DNA of 64,000 bases from Austropuccinia psidii (GCA_023105745.1 JALGQZ010000001.1:69725991-69789990), one strand, 5' to 3'; numbered from the stretch's first letter, positions 10,845 to 22,174 are shown. The notes: generated by a model not told the origin, from the sequence alone. Numbers and translations: made by a program.

Positions 10845-12005
10845 CTAAGGTATAGGGTACCTGCCTGCTTTTGTGTAGTTATTCAGGGCTCTGAAATCTC
10901 CACACAATCTAGACTTGCCATCATGCCAGGTGATTAGGACAGGGGTGGTGATTTCCACTCTTTCATTATGTCCAATCTTCCTGACGACATCCATATCCGG
11001 GAGTTCATTGATATGTTTTTCAATTTCTTTCCTGGTTTCCAGGATTGCTGGATAAGGAGGTCTCCTCAGCATGGGTGGATAAGGCCTTTCCACATCCAGA
11101 TATAGTTCTATATCATGGCCTTTGATCTTGCCTAATGGTTCTTCACCAATGGCAAATGCTGGTCTGTTCTTTCTCAGCATCTTCAGTAAACTTAGTTTTT
11201 GCTTACTGGTGAGGGTAGTGCTAAACTGTCCCTCTCTGAATTCCTTCAGAAGTTCTTCTAGTGGATCTTGAGAAGATATCTGGTATATGTCAAGTGAAAA
11301 TTTCTTTTCCTTGTTAGTACCAATGGTGATGTGCCTATTTTTACTTTTGTAAATGTCTATGCCATACATCCTCTGGTAATCTGTTCCCAGTAAAAGCCCT
11401 TGGATGTGGGCATCATTAAGCACTACAAACTCTGGGTTGAGTCTGATATTACCCTTCCTGTGGGGTATAATTATCTCTTTGATAATTGTCCCAATGGAAG
11501 TCATCTTCCCTGATGCACTTTTAAAGTTCTTTGCCTTAGTGGGCAAGAGCTGTCTTTCCCAGTTTGGGAAGTGAGTATCCAGATAGTTTCTGGCCACTAT
11601 GGAGCAGTGTGCTCCACTATCAATGATCAGTGGATGCTGAGCATTGTCAATACAAACATTCATTTTTGTGGCTGTCCCATGTATATATGCCATTCCTTTG
11701 GTTGGTGTAACCAGGAATGTTTGTGCATCTTGTGTGTGTTTGCACAAGTTCTTGTTAGCAGTGTCCTGTGGCATGCCTGCTTCCAACTGTATGTCCTGGA
11801 TTTCCAGTGGGGTTTCCTCTTGATATTCCACTAGAAATTCCTCTCTTGGGTCTTGATCATCCTCAGATGGTTCTCTGATGGCATCACCCATAGAGTCTGA
11901 AACAGAATCCTCTGTCAGAGGTTCTTCCTCTGGGACTTTCTCAATGGCATAGAATTTTTTTCTTTGCCTTTGGACAATTGTTGGCATAGTGGTCTGTTGA
12001 ACCAC
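10845..12005 (-). pseudogene. Element 1 protease and RT N-terminus, shifted frame
   Basis: 386 codons in a different frame from the flanking gag and pol. They encode an aspartic protease with LIIDSGAHCSIV (DSG active site), then GTDYQRMYGIDIY. The RT start follows with VERPYPPMLRRPPYP and [14 protein letters not shown]. Compared with element 2, a poly-A run near 11955 has one extra base, which shifts the frame here. A 16-bp loss near 10840 restores it. No slippery site or shared design is seen, so both look like mutations, not programmed frameshifting. Confidence 0.8.
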
Positions 12006-13875
12006 AATTGTGGCAATAATTCTTCTTCTTAGCCACTTCTGCCACTTTTTCTCTGGGTTTGTCTTTAAACTCTACCCTGAGTGGTTGTTTCTCTTTGAAA
12101 CTGCTGCTTCTACATGGGGTAAATTTCCCTATATTAGTCCTTTTCCTTATGTCTTGTAAGGTGTTGGCAATGTCATCTAGAGTGCATTTCTGGTTGCATC
12201 TGCATTTTACTGCATGCTCTAGCTCTCCTGGCAATTGTGTCAGAAGTTTGTGATTCCTCATTTGGATGTTCATCTGAGGATCAATGGCTTTAAGTCTTTT
12301 AGACTGTCTAAGACACCACTCATATGGATCTTTGTCCACAGAGTATTTGTCATTCTAAAATGACATGGTCTTTTGCCATATCCAAGTTCCATTACTGTAC
12401 TTTTGGAGGATTTGACTCTTCCACCATGGCCAGTTTCTTCTGCCATGGATTTCTTTCATTTCTGTGTACCATATACTAGCATGACCTTTAAATGAAGTAT
12501 GCAATCTAGCAGTGATCCAGTAGTCTGGTATGCTTGGTACATCAATGAAGAGTCCATCAATATAATCTATGAGCTCCATATGATCATATTCTCCTGATCC
12601 AGAGAATTTGGGCCAGTTTGAGGCCTCACGGAGCTGTTTCAAGGCTTCCTTCTCTGAATAAGACATGCCATCTCCATCCTGGTATTTTGATGGAGATCTT
12701 GCCTTATTCAACAACATGGAATCTGGTTTGATGTCATCTGGTTGATATGGATTCTCCATAGCTTGGCCTTGTGGTTGGGGCTTCAAGCTATGGTAGGCAT
12801 TACACAATTTGTTATTGTCTTGATTCAGACACTCCCTGTCCCTTGTGCTGTGGTTTTGTTCTTCAAAGACTATATTCAGTCTTTTGTTGGTTTCTTCAGA
12901 GGCTTTGCTCAGTTGAGAATATACTTCTTGAAGATTCTTAACTATTTGTTCAAAGTAGGCTTGAGTTTGTCTTATCCTCTCTTGGCTAGCTTTAATTTCT
13001 GCAAACTGCTTTGCAGATTGTTCAGCATATTGGGACATTTGTAACCACAGTGTATCACTGTTGATGTTACTCTCAGATGTGACAATGTTATTTTCAGTCT
13101 GAGTGGGGGTAATGTTTCTATTACTAGGACTACTGATTCTAGAGTGGTTTACAACTACTTCTGGTTCTTGTGTACTTCTTTTACCAAATCTAACAGCTTC
13201 TGGATCATGGGGTCTGACTCTTTCCTCCTCTGGTTGAAGGAGGCTTTGTTCTTGCCCTTGTTTCCCTGTCTTCTCCTGGAAAATTCCTGGAATTGTGAAG
13301 AATGGTGACTCTTGGCCACTGATCTGCTGGTTTCTGAATGGTGTGAAGCCACTGGAGAGCTGATTTGGCCTGCTCCTTGTGAACCTGAAGGAATCTGAGT
13401 AGGCCCTGTCTGGGTTAATTGTTCTTCTATTGCTTGGATAGTGGCTTGATTCTCCCTTATCCTCTGTGCCCTTGCCTCCGGGAGTCTGTGCTGCCTGGTA
13501 GGATTCCAACCTTTGGTGATTACCATAAGGTCTTTGAAGTATATCTCTTTGAGACAGATCTTCTGGAAACTTGATCCAAGTTCTGCCCAGTGAGCTGCTA
13601 GGTTGAACCTCTTGTTGTCCATGCTCCATTGAAATAAGTCTTTGAGGAGTTGGTGGATCTGAAGAACTTGATCCATATCCTTCCAGTCCTCTGGTTTGAG
13701 GTTTCTGTTGAATTGGAGTGTGAATGGCAAGGTTGATATTATCTCCCTCATTGTTTTGCCATCCACTACTGTGTCCAAGGTGTCTTCTTTCAGGTCTTCT
13801 GGTTCTGGACAATCCTTCTCTGTCCTCTGGCTGGTTCCTTTGGAAGCCAAGGTCTCTGAGGTATGCAGGGGACAT
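11941..13875 (-). pseudogene. Element 1 Gag
   Basis: The frame starts with ATG 13875-13873 (MSPAYLRDLG) and runs 506 codons to a stop at 12357-12355, then resumes in the same frame to about 11941. It contains a Gln/Ser-rich N-terminus and a coiled-coil stretch. The capsid-like region is marked by WPKFSGSGEYDH, NYRRNWPWWK-type aromatics (GRRNWPWWKSQ) and HKLLTQLPGELEHAVK. A CCHC zinc knuckle (C-x2-C-x4-H-x4-C, CHNCGSTDHYANNC, at 12015-11974) follows. The first 700 bp overlap ORF-A in another frame. The start codon lies within the ORF-A intron, so Gag requires unspliced RNA. Confidence 0.85.
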
Positions 13876-14223
13876 ATCAGTGCTTGCAAGCAGTCAAAGA
13901 CTTTATGTTCTTAGTGTATTTACCTTTGACTGTGCCTTGTACAAATTTATTATCTGCTGATTTGGGCAGTTTGCCTTTGGAGGTTACAACTGGGTTAATA
14001 ATTGTAATCTTCCCTGTACAAGTGGTTAAGGTTGGTTTACCTTGTATTGAAGCAGAGGTTTGTGGTTTTCTACTCCTCTGAGTGGCTATTGGTGTCCACG
14101 TTTTGGCTGTAATGAGGCCTTCACTAAGCCTTTTTCCTTTGCCCTTGCTGCCCTCTGGTTCTGAGGTTGTCACTGGTGTGTTGGCCTGTGACTGGGTCTC
14201 AAGTGGTACCAAGTTTTCTTCCA
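13155..14223 (-). CDS. ORF-A of element 1: spliced overlapping protein, 333 aa
   Basis: Two coding exons on the minus strand are proposed: 14223-13924 and 13855-13155. They are joined over a 68-nt intron (donor GTAAAT, branch-like CTGAT at 13880-13876, acceptor CCTCAG). With the preceding A of an upstream exon, the TG at 14223 forms the start ATG; no ATG precedes it in frame. Joining gives 333 codons without a stop. The protein has a basic, Ser/Thr/Lys-rich N-terminal third, a helical middle (MREIISTLPF, LKDLFQWSM, KGWNPTRQ) and a very basic C-terminus (RRRQGNKGKNK). No known domain is recognised. The second exon overlaps gag for about 700 bp in another frame. Element 2 encodes the same 333-aa product. 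Confidence 0.65.
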
Positions 14224-14799
14224 CTGAATCAAACAGGAAAAAGAGGGCTTATGTCAGTTAAGACTTCTTAAAAGGCTGGTTTTGCACGTCTAAGAATGGC
14301 CTCTGGGCTTGTATATTATTACAATATACCCTTGTATTATGACAATGTAATTGAATTAACGATTCCATGTCAAAAATACAGCTTACTGATATGTGGTATA
14401 CTGTTTTTATACCAATATCTCACAGAATACTTGTAATTAGCAAGTATAATCTGTAAAAAGATGGTGTATTACAGGGTAATTGAGTTAAAAATGTGCCCAA
14501 ATATGCCTCAACTGTTGGTTTATCAGTATGAGCTGTCTTAATTCACTTAAGAATTAAGACTGTATTAGTGGCTTAAAGTGTTTTTATATATAAAACACAC
14601 CAAAAATACTAGTCCTGTGGTTATTAGCCACGTGACAGATACTCTATAATATATGAGTATTTATTTAAAAATTGAAGAAATATATATAAAATATATATTT
14701 AAAGAGAAAAATGACGCCTAAAAAAGGTAAAACAGGTGTCAATAAATGATAAAAAAAAGAAAAAACTTACTTGTAAGGTCCAAGAAGAAGTAAAAAACA
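14224..14799 (-). other. Element 1 leader with candidate ORF-A intron 1
   Basis: The region between primer site and ORF-A has no long frame. Two donors with an exon-terminal A are conserved with element 2: A|GTAAGT at 14771/14770, close to the primer site, and ATCA|GTAAGC at 14387/14386. A pyrimidine-rich acceptor ending GATTCAG is at 14230-14224. Splicing from either donor would create the ORF-A AUG at the junction. Which donor is used cannot be told from sequence alone. Confidence 0.5.
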
Positions 14800-14813
14800 C
14801 GGCCAGGCCCCCA
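14800..14813 (-). promoter_or_regulatory. Primer binding site of gypsy element 1
   Basis: On the minus strand TGGGGGCCTGGCCG begins three bases after the 5' LTR end GCCTGACA. The same site follows the 5' LTR of element 2, and a close relative (TGGGGGCCCAGCCG) follows the LTR of element 3. This suggests a shared tRNA primer ending in GGCCCCCA. Confidence 0.7.
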
Positions 14814-14816
14814 AAA

Positions 14817-16231
14817 TGTCAGGCTGAGTCTATATTGAAGTAGTAATAATGGTATTTACAACTAGAATTATGACTGTGACACATAGAAAATTGATTTAAA
14901 GATGATTTATAATATAATTAAGGGGTTCTACTATTGGATAATAATGGTGGTGAGCGCTATTGAGAACCCAGGGTGCAATCTTACCAGTTGGGTTACTATA
15001 ATAAGAGTTACAATAATTAAATATATAATTATACCTGTTTATTACCCAAGAGTAAAACTGTTTTTGACAGTTTACTATGTAGGGTATTCAAGAGCAGGAT
15101 GAGGAGACAATTCTGGCTGTGAAAAGCCTCCTTTTTATCCTGAAATGGGGTGGAAAGGGTGCTAGACCCTTCCATGTAGAGGAAGTGAAGATTTTTTCAC
15201 TTTCTAGTACTGGCTTGTGGTTTGCAAACAGCCTGTATAGCCTGTATTGGGCTCAGATGTGGTTTTGAAACCACATCTGGGGGGTTTCACCAATACAGGG
15301 TGAAAATTTTCATCTGGGGACCTCACAGCCTGATTCTGATGTGTATGACGCATAGAATGCTGTACAGAAACTGTATGGGACCCCAGTATTGACTGACATA
15401 TGAGGTATTGAAGTAAAAACATTCTTCTTTGTCTATTTGACACCTAATATTCATTATTATGGGATATTATCCCATGGTAAGGCTGTATATGACAGCAGGT
15501 GGGATTTTAACCTTAAAACAGCCATACCTTTGTCAATTCTTGAGATATCAACGTCAAACTTTGTTCAGTGTGTAGCCCTGTATGTGCTCTACACAATGGT
15601 ACCTCATTTGATATGGGTATCATTAAATATGGCAAAGTTATCCCATGTACAAGAGTTTTGTACATTTGCGTGTTTTAGGCAAAAAGCTGTATTGAGCTTG
15701 TTTGCCCCATAGCTTCTGCAGTAGTTGAGATATGAGGAAATGAATGACACCATCAGATAGCCCTGATCGTGTGCTTTCCAAAAAGAACCCACTTCAGGTA
15801 TCCCACACTAAAACTGTAGAAGTTAGATGAGAGGTGAATGTTTTGTTCACCCTTATTTGGCCTGAAATTGACCATAACTCCAGTAATATTGGTGCTAGCT
15901 CAGTTTGGCTGGTACCATTGGATAGCCCTGGCTTAGAGCTTTATTTTGAGTACTCATTTGATGGGGTTAAGCCTCTCCTTCTAGATTTTAGATGAGAGGT
16001 GAAAATTAAGGTTTATGCTCAGCAATAACTTTGAGCAGGAATAACTTTTTTATTTCTAGTCCTATGGTGATGGGACTTATATTTTCAGGAAGAGGTGAGT
16101 TTCCTCTTTCGTTTGATACCTTTTGAGCTGATTTGGCTCAGCTCCATGTTTTGGTGGTATCTTGGCTATACCATTGGTTTATGGTATTCTGGCTGTCATG
16201 CTTGTGCTCTGGTTTGAGTCACAGGCTGACA
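14817..16231 (-). repeat. 5' LTR of gypsy element 1
   Basis: 1415 bp, from TGTCAGGCTGAG to CACAGGCTGACA in plus-strand reading, matching 6594-8010. The outer end is followed by the duplicated target CATGG (16232-16236). Open frames inside are shared by all LTRs of the family and are not gene calls. Confidence 0.9.
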
Positions 16232-16236
16232 CATGG

Positions 16237-17290
16237 CATCATAAACTCCATTCACTTCAAATGGACCAAATACTCTACCAAAGAGGGTTCATATTCATGC
16301 ACAGGTTTCAAGCCAATTACAACAGTAAATTCCTAGAAATAGCACACCAATTGTCAATATTAGGCCAAATGATTATAGCTTGTGGTTTGATTGAAAGGAA
16401 GGAGAAAGATTCATCAAAAGGGTGGAAAATATAGCAGAAATTGAAGGTGAAAGTGGAAGAGATATTGCAATAAAAATATCCTTTTGGACTAAAGATCAAG
16501 AAATTAGCTACCATATTGAAGGAATGCCCAGATATGAGACTGGGGATTGGCAGAAATTAAAATTGGATATGAAAAGAAGATGGGGAACAATATCACCTGA
16601 AAGGAAATACAAGCTATCAAAAATGACTCAACTATTTACAAATATTCAACAGGAAGGAGGTATTAGAAACATGACTAAATATAAAAGGTTCATTGGAGAA
16701 TATAAACCCATCATCAATTATCTCAAAAGATATCAATATATACAAGGAGATATCAATCACAATCAAGAAGTTTTGGCTAGTCTTTGCTCAAGTGTTCAAG
16801 AATACATTTATAAAGGAATGATAAAAGATCAGGCAATGGTGCAAGCTTTGGATGGTGGTTATATCATTCCAACATTGGAAATCTTAAAGCTATATATTGA
16901 ACAGGAATTAGAAGACAAAGTATTAGTTCAACAGAAGGAATTTGCACAAGCAAAGTCAAAAGAAAAGAAAGCTAGGTTTCGTTATGAAAGCTGGGAAGAA
17001 GTCCTAAAACCAATGAAAGATCTTACCCAAAGAATTAAAGATCCTCAGCCGCAAGAAAACTAATGAAAGGATACCAGGAATGAATCAGTTAAGGAAGTAT
17101 TGAATCAGCTCAAACACCTTTCATAAGTAATTAAAACTCCAAAAAAAACCCAAACAAGAAATAATCAAGATCATAAAATTATTCAAACCTCACAGCAATT
17201 GAGGCCAAGGTATCCCTTATCACCAATATCTTCAAGTTATCAACCATATTTCCCAGCTCAAATGGCTCCATGACAGACATTGAATTGTTA
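16237..17290 (+). pseudogene. LTR-A element Gag, capsid-like part
   Basis: This is the continuation of 6119-6588 beyond the element 1 insertion. The main open stretch (about 16395-17063) encodes RFIKRVENIAEIEGESGRDI, FWTKDQEISYHIEGMP, DMKRRWGTISPERKYKLS, FIGEYKPIINYLKRYQYI and QALDGGYIIPTL. I recognise this as a Gag type found in rust LTR elements. After TAA 17061-17063 a decayed stretch still reads RYPLSPISSSYQPYFPAQM, typical of the linker before a zinc knuckle. Stop codons follow. No protease or polymerase is seen before the solo LTR at 17435, so the element is either Gag-only or truncated. Confidence 0.65.
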
Positions 17291-17430
17291 TTCATAGGGA
17301 AAATGTCACGTCAATCACTGAAGATTGACTTCATGCCCCCTTCTGTCAATATGAAATCTTGCTTCAGTCGCCTTAGTGTCACATTGTAGTCACTGGATTT
17401 AGTGGGTAACGTCATGTCTGCATCAAGACA
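17291..17430. other. Short segment of unknown origin left of the solo LTR
   Basis: This 140-bp piece contains more CpG than its surroundings (CACGTCAATC, CAGTCGCC, GTAACGTC). The minus-strand frame here reads through into the LTR and is not convincing. It precedes the ACGT target copy at 17431-17434. Sequence after 23923 would be its continuation once the solo LTR is removed. Confidence 0.35.
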
Positions 17431-17981
17431 ACGTTGTGGGAATTCCTTTTGGTGTGGGATGAAATAAGGCAGTACCTTGAGGGGGAAATTATTGGTGAGT
17501 CTGTTTTGAATTTCAGAATTGTCCAATAACCATGGGCGCTGTGGTATTCCATACAATTAGTATCAGTTTCAAGCTTACCAACAAAAATAAATAAATATAC
17601 ATATGGTAATAAAACAAATTATGCAAAAAGTATTTACACATTACAACAACAGATTTCAAACAGAAATATACAATACACAGCCTCAAGATCTTATCAAAAC
17701 AATATAGCATCAAAGGATTTATCCACCTCATTGCATCATCAATAACAAATTATGCAATTAAAAGCAGTTAATCTAAATAAAGGTATATGAAGACGGACCA
17801 CAGTATCAGAGCTGTATTTTCCCCACCTTGATTCAATTGAAAGAAGAAATACTTCAAGGCTATGCATAAAATTACAATATATTTTCCAAGAACAAATGCT
17901 TCCTTAGTAATAATAACACGCATTAAACTTGATAGAAATGATAGAATCTCCATATGAAATGATACAATACTAAAATAAAAC

Positions 17982-19800
17982 CACCAGCATAATTCTCTCA
18001 GAACATACGTAAAAGATAGAAACAAAAAGACTTTCCCCTCCTTCAAGAAAACATCACCAGCCAAATTATCTCAAAGACATCACATGATTTTGATAAGAAA
18101 CAGAAACACCAGCATAATTTTCTCATATATATCATATGGCTAGAAGAAATTTCAATTGTCAGGAGCTGTATTTTCTCCACTTTCTCAGCAAAAAGAAAAA
18201 CTCACCAGCCAAATTATCTCAAACACATCACATGATTTTAATAAGAAAAAGCACCACCAGCATAATTCTCTCAGAAAATACGTAACAAAGTCACCAAAAA
18301 TGAAAGTGTCACCAGCAAAATTATCTTGAAGACATCACATGATTTTGATAAGCAAAAGCACCACCAGCATAATTCTCTCAGAACATACGCAAAAAATAGA
18401 AACAAAAAGACTTTCCCCACCTTCAAGAAAACATCACCAGCTAAGTTATATCAAAGACATCACATGATTTTGATAAGAAACAGAAACACCAGCATAATTT
18501 TCTCATATATATCATATGACTAGAAGAGAGTTCAATTGTCAGGAGCTGTATTTTCTCCACTTTCTTGGCAAAAAGAAAATCCCACCAGCCAAATTATCTC
18601 AAACACATCACATGATTTTGATAAGAAAAAGCACCACCAGCATAATTCTCTCAGAAAATACGTAACAAAGTCACCAAAAATGAAAGTGTCACCAGCAAAA
18701 TTATCTTGAAGACATCACATGATTTTGATAAGAAAAAGCACCACCAGCATAATTCTCTCAGAACATACGTAAAAAATAGAAACAAAAAGACTTTCCCCTC
18801 CTTCAAGAAAACATCACCAGCCAAATTATCTCAAAGACATCACATGATTTTGATAAGAAACAGAAACACCAGCATAATTTTCTCATATATATCATATGAC
18901 TAGAAGACAGTTCAATTGTCAGGAGCTGTATTTTCTCCACTTTATTGGCAAAAAGAAAATCCCACCAGCCAAATTATCTCAAACACATCACATGATTTTG
19001 ATAAGAACAAGCACCACCAGCATAATTCTCTCAGAAAATACGTAACAAAGTCACCAAAAATGAAAGTGTTACCAGCAAAATTATCTTGAAGACATCACAT
19101 GATTTTGATAAGAAAAAGCACCACCAGCATAATTCTCTCAGAACATACGTAAAAAATAGAAACAAAAAGACTTTCCCCTCCTTCAAGAAAACATCACCAG
19201 CCAAATTATCTCAAAGACATCACATGATTTTGATAAGAAACAGAAACACCAGCATGATTTTCTCATATATATCATATGACTAGAAGACAGTTCAATTGTC
19301 AGGAGCTGTATTTTCTCCACTTTCTTGGCAAAAAGAAAATCCCACCAGCCAAATTATCTCAAACACATCACATGATTTTGATAAGAAAAAGCACCAACAG
19401 CATAATTCTCTCAGAAAATACGTAACAAAGTCACCAAAAATGAAAGTGTCACCAGCAAAATTATCTCGAAGACATCACATGATTTTGATAAGAAAAATCA
19501 CCACCAGCATAATTCTCTCAGAACATACGTAAAAAATAGAAACAAAAGACTTTCCCCGCCTTCAAGAAAACATCACCAGCCAAATTATCTCAAAGACATA
19601 ACACGATTTTGATAAGAAACAGAAACACCAGCATAATTTTCTCATATATATCATATGACTAGAAGAAAGTTCAATTGTCAGGAGATGTATTTTCTCCACT
19701 TTCTTGGCAAAAAGAAAAACTCATCAGCCAAATTATCTCAAATACATCACATGATTTTGATAAGAAAAAGCACCACCAGCATAATTCTCTCAGCAAACAC
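17982..19800 (+). repeat. 380-bp higher-order tandem array inside LTR-A
   Basis: The word CCACCAGCATAATTCTCTCA followed by GAACATACG recurs at 17982, 18361, 18741, 19121 and 19501, a period of 379-380 bp. Each unit is itself built from about eight diverged copies of a CACCAGC...ACATCACATGATTTTGATAAG subunit. Units are almost identical, including shared single changes, which indicates recent amplification or homogenisation. The 65-codon frames repeated every 380 bp (18326, 18706, 19086) are by-products. Confidence 0.9.
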
Positions 19801-19899
19801 GTTGCTACACCAAAACCACATGTCTCACTAGCTAAAACCTCTCAACTATGATTTTTTCTAAGTACCCTGTTTTGAGAAGCTCTATGGAGGCCCAAAAGC

Positions 19900-19908
19900 T
19901 ATAAATAG
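19900..19908 (+). promoter_or_regulatory. LTR-A TATA box (plus strand)
   Basis: TATAAATAG is followed by a pyrimidine-rich AGGTCCTCTCTCCCTC. The same TATAAATAG plus CT-rich initiator context is present at equivalent positions in the minus-strand copies at 21564-21556 and 48018-48010. Conservation across three copies supports a core promoter about 870 bp before the LTR end. Activity is inferred, not shown. Confidence 0.6.
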
Positions 19909-21555
19909 AGGTCCTCTCTCCCTCATCTTTCCCATCATCATGGAACAAGTTCCCACTATCCAGGATCACAACCATCCCTGAACTAGCAGGATATCTAGAA
20001 TAGTAGTAGTGTTTTAGTAGTGAAAAGCTCAGTAGCCTTGCTCAATAATCTTAGTATTAGTGAATAATAGTAGTATAACCGTAGTGAAAGCTCAGTAGCT
20101 TAGTATTAGTGAAAAATAGTAGTATAACCATAGTAAAAGCTCAGTAGCTTAGTATTAGTGAAGAATAGTGGTATCAACGTAGTAAAAAGCTCAGTAGCCT
20201 TGCTCAGTGGCTTAGTATTATTAAAAAAAAGTAGTAGTGATATAAAACTCAGTATTAAAAATTTTTTTTAAAAGAATCAAATCCAGTAGTCTTATTATTA
20301 GTACTCATATCAAAAAAAAATCATTATAATCAACCTAAACCATAAAAAATCTATATATTCTTATCATTCTTATTAAAAAAATAAACAAAAAAAATAATAT
20401 TCTTATTAGTTTTATTAAAATAACAGAAACCCAAAACATATATATATATTATCATCACTTTTATTAAAATAAAGTAAAAAAAATCTTAGTGTTTATTTTA
20501 CCAGAAATTTTAGATCAGAGTTTTTACTGTAGTGTTATTGATAGGTCTGATTTAGAGACTGCTGATAAGTCTTCTCTATATGTTAAAGCCACAAATCTTA
20601 TTTTATTTTGTGATTCTCTGTAGGCTGACTATTCAGTATTATTTAGAGGGGCAGCTAATACACCTTAGCACCCATGGTTATTGGACAATTCTGAAATTCA
20701 AAACAGACTTACCAATAATCTCCCCCTCAAGGTACTGCCTTATTTCATCCCACACCAAAAGGAGTTCCCACAGCACTAAGGTGTATTAGCTGCCCCTCTA
20801 GATAATACTGAATAGTCAGCCTACAGAGAATCACAAAATTAAATAATATTTGTGGATTTAACGGATAGAGAAGACTTATCAGAAGTCTCTAAATCAGACC
20901 TATCAATAACACTACAGTAAAACTCTGATTTAAAACTAAAATTTCTGATAAATTGAAGACTAAGATTTTTTTTGTTATTTTGATAAAAGTAATGATAAAT
21001 TTTTTTTGGTTTTCTGTTATTTTAATAAAACTAATAAGAATATTTTGTTTTTGGGTTTTATGATTATTATAATAATTCTTTTTATATTAATACTAATGAT
21101 AAGACTACTTGATATTCTTCTTGTGATATTTTTAATGTTGAGTTTATATCACTAATTCTTTTCTTTTAATAATACTAGGCTTCTGAGAAAAGCTACTGAG
21201 CTTTTTCATTATGGTTATACTACTATTCTTTAATAATACTATGCCACTGAGCAAGGCTACTGAGCTTTTACTACGTTAATACTACTATTCTTCAGCAATA
21301 CTAAGCTACTGAGCCTTAACTATGTTAATACTACTATTCTTCAACAATACTAAGCTACTGAGCAAGGCTACTGAGCCTTAACTATGTTAATACTACTATT
21401 CTTCAACAATACTAAGCTACTGAGCAAGGCTACTGAGCTTTTACTACTAACACACAACTACTACTCTAGATATCCTGCTAGTTCAGGGATGGTTGTGATC
21501 CTGGATAGTGGGAACTTGTTCCATGATGATGGGAAAAATGAGGGAGAGAGGACCG

Positions 21556-21564
21556 CTATTTATA
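21556..21564 (-). promoter_or_regulatory. LTR-A TATA box (minus strand)
   Basis: Reverse complement TATAAATAG with the downstream CT-rich CCTCTCTCCCTC on the minus strand, matching 19900-19908. The two promoters face each other across the inverted repeat, so transcription from both would be convergent. Confidence 0.55.
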
Positions 21565-22174
21565 CCTTTTGGGCCTCCATAGATATTCTAAAAACAGGGT
21601 ACTTAGAAAAAATCATAGTTGAGAGGTTTTAGCTGGTAAGACATGGAGTTTTGGTACAGCAATGTGACACGGGATCCAAGTTCTGACCAATTACATTGAG
21701 TTGTCATGTCAATTAGTAATTATAGGTATGCACCTGGAGTTTAATTTAATTCTGACCAATCACATGGTGTTATGATAAGTGTTGAATAATTTGTGGTTTG
21801 TATTTGAAAGGATTAGTCAGCTGCTGTGAAATTGCTGCCCATTTTGATGTCCAACTTAGGGGTTAGGTTAAATTAATTCTTCTTTTTTTAAAAAAATATT
21901 GTCTGTTTTCTTCCAAAAAGATTTTATTCTTCTGTTTTGGTTTTTTTATTCTTCTTGAAACTTCCACAAATAATAATTTTGAAATTTCCTTCAAGTGGCT
22001 TGAACCAGCTACATGACCAATTCAGAGGTGAATAGCTCCTTGTCAACTGAGATAGGAAGGTTTTCTTTTTTTTAGTCCAGAATTCTAAGTGTGTCCATAG
22101 CACTACTTTCCCTTTCAGTTCTCCACAAATCTTCAAAAATCATGGATATATTTAATTCTATTTTTTTTAGGGTA

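Larger units (their letters stand above)
6594..16231 (-). mobile_element. Gypsy element 1, complete Ty3/gypsy LTR retrotransposon, minus strand
   Basis: The element is 9638 bp and bounded by LTRs starting TGTCAGGCTGA and ending CACAGGCTGACA (plus-strand reading). It is flanked by the 5-bp duplication CATGG (6589-6593 and 16232-16236), direct proof of insertion into the LTR-A Gag. Reading on the minus strand: 5' LTR, primer site, leader, ORF-A, gag, protease, reverse transcriptase, RNase H, integrase, C-terminal chromodomain-like tail, purine tract, 3' LTR. The LTRs differ by only a few percent, so insertion is fairly recent. One insertion, one 16-bp deletion and two stop codons inactivate gag-pol. 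ORF-A is intact. Confidence 0.93.
17540..20772 (+). repeat. Nested LTR-A, plus strand, 3.2 kb
   Basis: It begins TGTGGTATTCC and ends GGAGTTCCCACA. The flanks are GCGC (17536-17539) and GCAC (20773-20776), a 4-bp duplication with one change; the interrupted target can be read as CCATGGGCGC plus TAAGG. No primer site or coding region follows, so it is a second solo LTR inserted in the opposite direction into the minus-strand LTR. Its 3233-bp size, against about 2.0 kb for the copy at 47114, is explained by a 380-bp tandem array. Confidence 0.75.
19801..21665. repeat. Large inverted repeat, arms about 880 bp, spacer about 99 bp
   Basis: 20777-21665 is the reverse complement of 19801-20677 with moderate divergence. 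Landmarks are ACCTTAGCACC against GCACTAAGGT, CTGCCCCTCT against AGAGGGGCAG, and CAGGATATCTAGA against TCTAGATATCCTG. The spacer 20678-20776 is the terminal 95 bp of the nested LTR. The structure arose because a plus LTR landed near the end of a minus LTR of the same family. RNA reading through would fold into a long hairpin. Confidence 0.85.

Noticed and set aside
10845..12005. Programmed frameshift between gag and pol in element 1
   Set aside because: The shift is caused by one extra base in a poly-A run absent from element 2, where gag and pol share one frame.
18326..19532. 65-codon frames repeated every 380 bp
   Set aside because: They follow the tandem array exactly and contain only repeat-derived sequence.
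17435..20772. A DNA transposon with about 100-bp terminal inverted repeats
   Set aside because: The ends are parts of two opposed LTR-A copies; each LTR has its own target copies, so nested LTRs explain the inverted ends.
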